Notes under the pieces: generated by a model
The model's input: the letters and a program-made list of their open reading frames with translations, nothing else
What the model was told of the DNA's origin: nothing
The model's database searches: none
Program-made: the position numbers and the translations under genes
In this document: piece by piece, positions 59,081-59,215 of the stretch
Layout of the letters: each line of letters opens with the position of its first letter
Position numbering within the stretch: the stretch's first letter is position 1
Assembly (NCBI GenBank): GCA_016717705.1
Contig: JADKFD010000041.1
Location: 1 to 59,215 of the forward strand
DNA from: Rhodanobacteraceae bacterium
Lineage (GTDB): Bacteria; Pseudomonadota; Gammaproteobacteria; Xanthomonadales; SZUA-5
DNA: 59,215 nt
Direction: 5' to 3'

Positions 59081-59215
59081 CACTTGGCGCCTTCCGGCCG
59101 GGAGGCTGCCACGCGGGAGCCGATCCACGCTTCGACCTCGGACTCGAGCCAGGCCACCGAGTGAATCGAGAGGGCAATCGCCGACGGGAAAGTGCGATCA
59201 CCGATCTTGCGGTAC
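59080..59215 (-). CDS. AlpA-family excisionase/regulator, C-terminal part
   Basis: The frame enters from the right edge and ends at 59080-59082. The 44 visible residues include YRKIGDRTFPSAIALS, then SVAWLESEVEAWIGSRVAAS. This matches the second half of AlpA/MerR-like prophage regulators, whose WLESEVEAWI helix is diagnostic. AlpA genes usually sit close to the integrase of tRNA-borne islands. The N-terminal HTH lies outside the window. Confidence 0.85.
   Translation of the reverse strand, partial: YRKIGDRTFPSAIALSIHSVAWLESEVEAWIGSRVAASRPEGAK

Overview
The window is high-GC DNA whose gene content and order point to a gammaproteobacterium of the Xanthomonadales (Lysobacterales). The run miaA-hfq-hflX-hflK-hflC-yjeT-purA is the classic gammaproteobacterial order, and prmB-aroC-asd-fimV-truA-trpF-trpB-trpA-accD is the arrangement expected in this group. 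S46 dipeptidyl peptidases, DUF11 surface proteins and REP-type palindromes of the form TAGGAGCGCGCTTGCGCGCG also fit. The genus cannot be fixed from sequence alone.

Layout. 1-10503 (minus strand): partial accD, trpA, trpB, a broken trpF, truA, fimV, asd, aroC and prmB, covering fatty-acid, tryptophan and chorismate synthesis plus the FimV/HubP polar organiser. 10842-16152 (plus): a SCO1-type copper chaperone, psd, and a 1213-residue DUF11 autotransporter ending in a strong terminator. 16520-24434 (minus): purA, yjeT-like, hflC, hflK, hflX, hfq and miaA, with miaA in frame behind an MFS-type transporter. 24656-37142: S46 peptidase, an orphan 145-residue protein, queuosine-precursor transporter, Ycf46-like AAA protein, MltD-like transglycosylase, hemB, an ATP-grasp protein, a damaged CDF exporter and a secreted beta-propeller. 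37147-39490 (minus): ahpF and ahpC, with a good OxyR-like site upstream. 39730-45708: FHA-SpoIIE phosphatase, EF-hand lipoprotein, pirin, AMP-forming ligase, and a secreted S1/P1 nuclease joined to a class A acid phosphatase. 46141-51568: a SNF2 helicase divergent from an ERCC4-type nuclease, then a TacA/TacT-like toxin-antitoxin pair. 52379-55269 (minus): SPFH-SHOCT protein, zinc-ribbon membrane protein and a small membrane protein, resembling the membrane-stress module of Bacillus YdjG/YdjI.

From about 55480 to the right edge the sequence looks like the start of a genomic island. There is a detached tRNA 3' end (tRNA-Gln-like), an uncharacterised island protein, a Fic protein behind a perfect palindrome, a truncated TopoVIA/Toprim-type gene, a small orphan and the end of an AlpA-family regulator. 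An integrase and the intact tRNA would be expected just beyond the window.

Data quality matters here. truA, trpF, hflK, hflC, hflX, the CDF gene and the nuclease-phosphatase all carry small indels or lost segments. Several G-only or G/C-only tracts (16225-16238, 45829-45932, 51656-51670, 55619-55627) sit at junctions. Many of these are more likely sequencing or assembly errors, as in a draft or metagenome-derived contig, than true pseudogenes, and each is flagged below. Long open frames antisense to real genes are shadows caused by the high GC content and are omitted.
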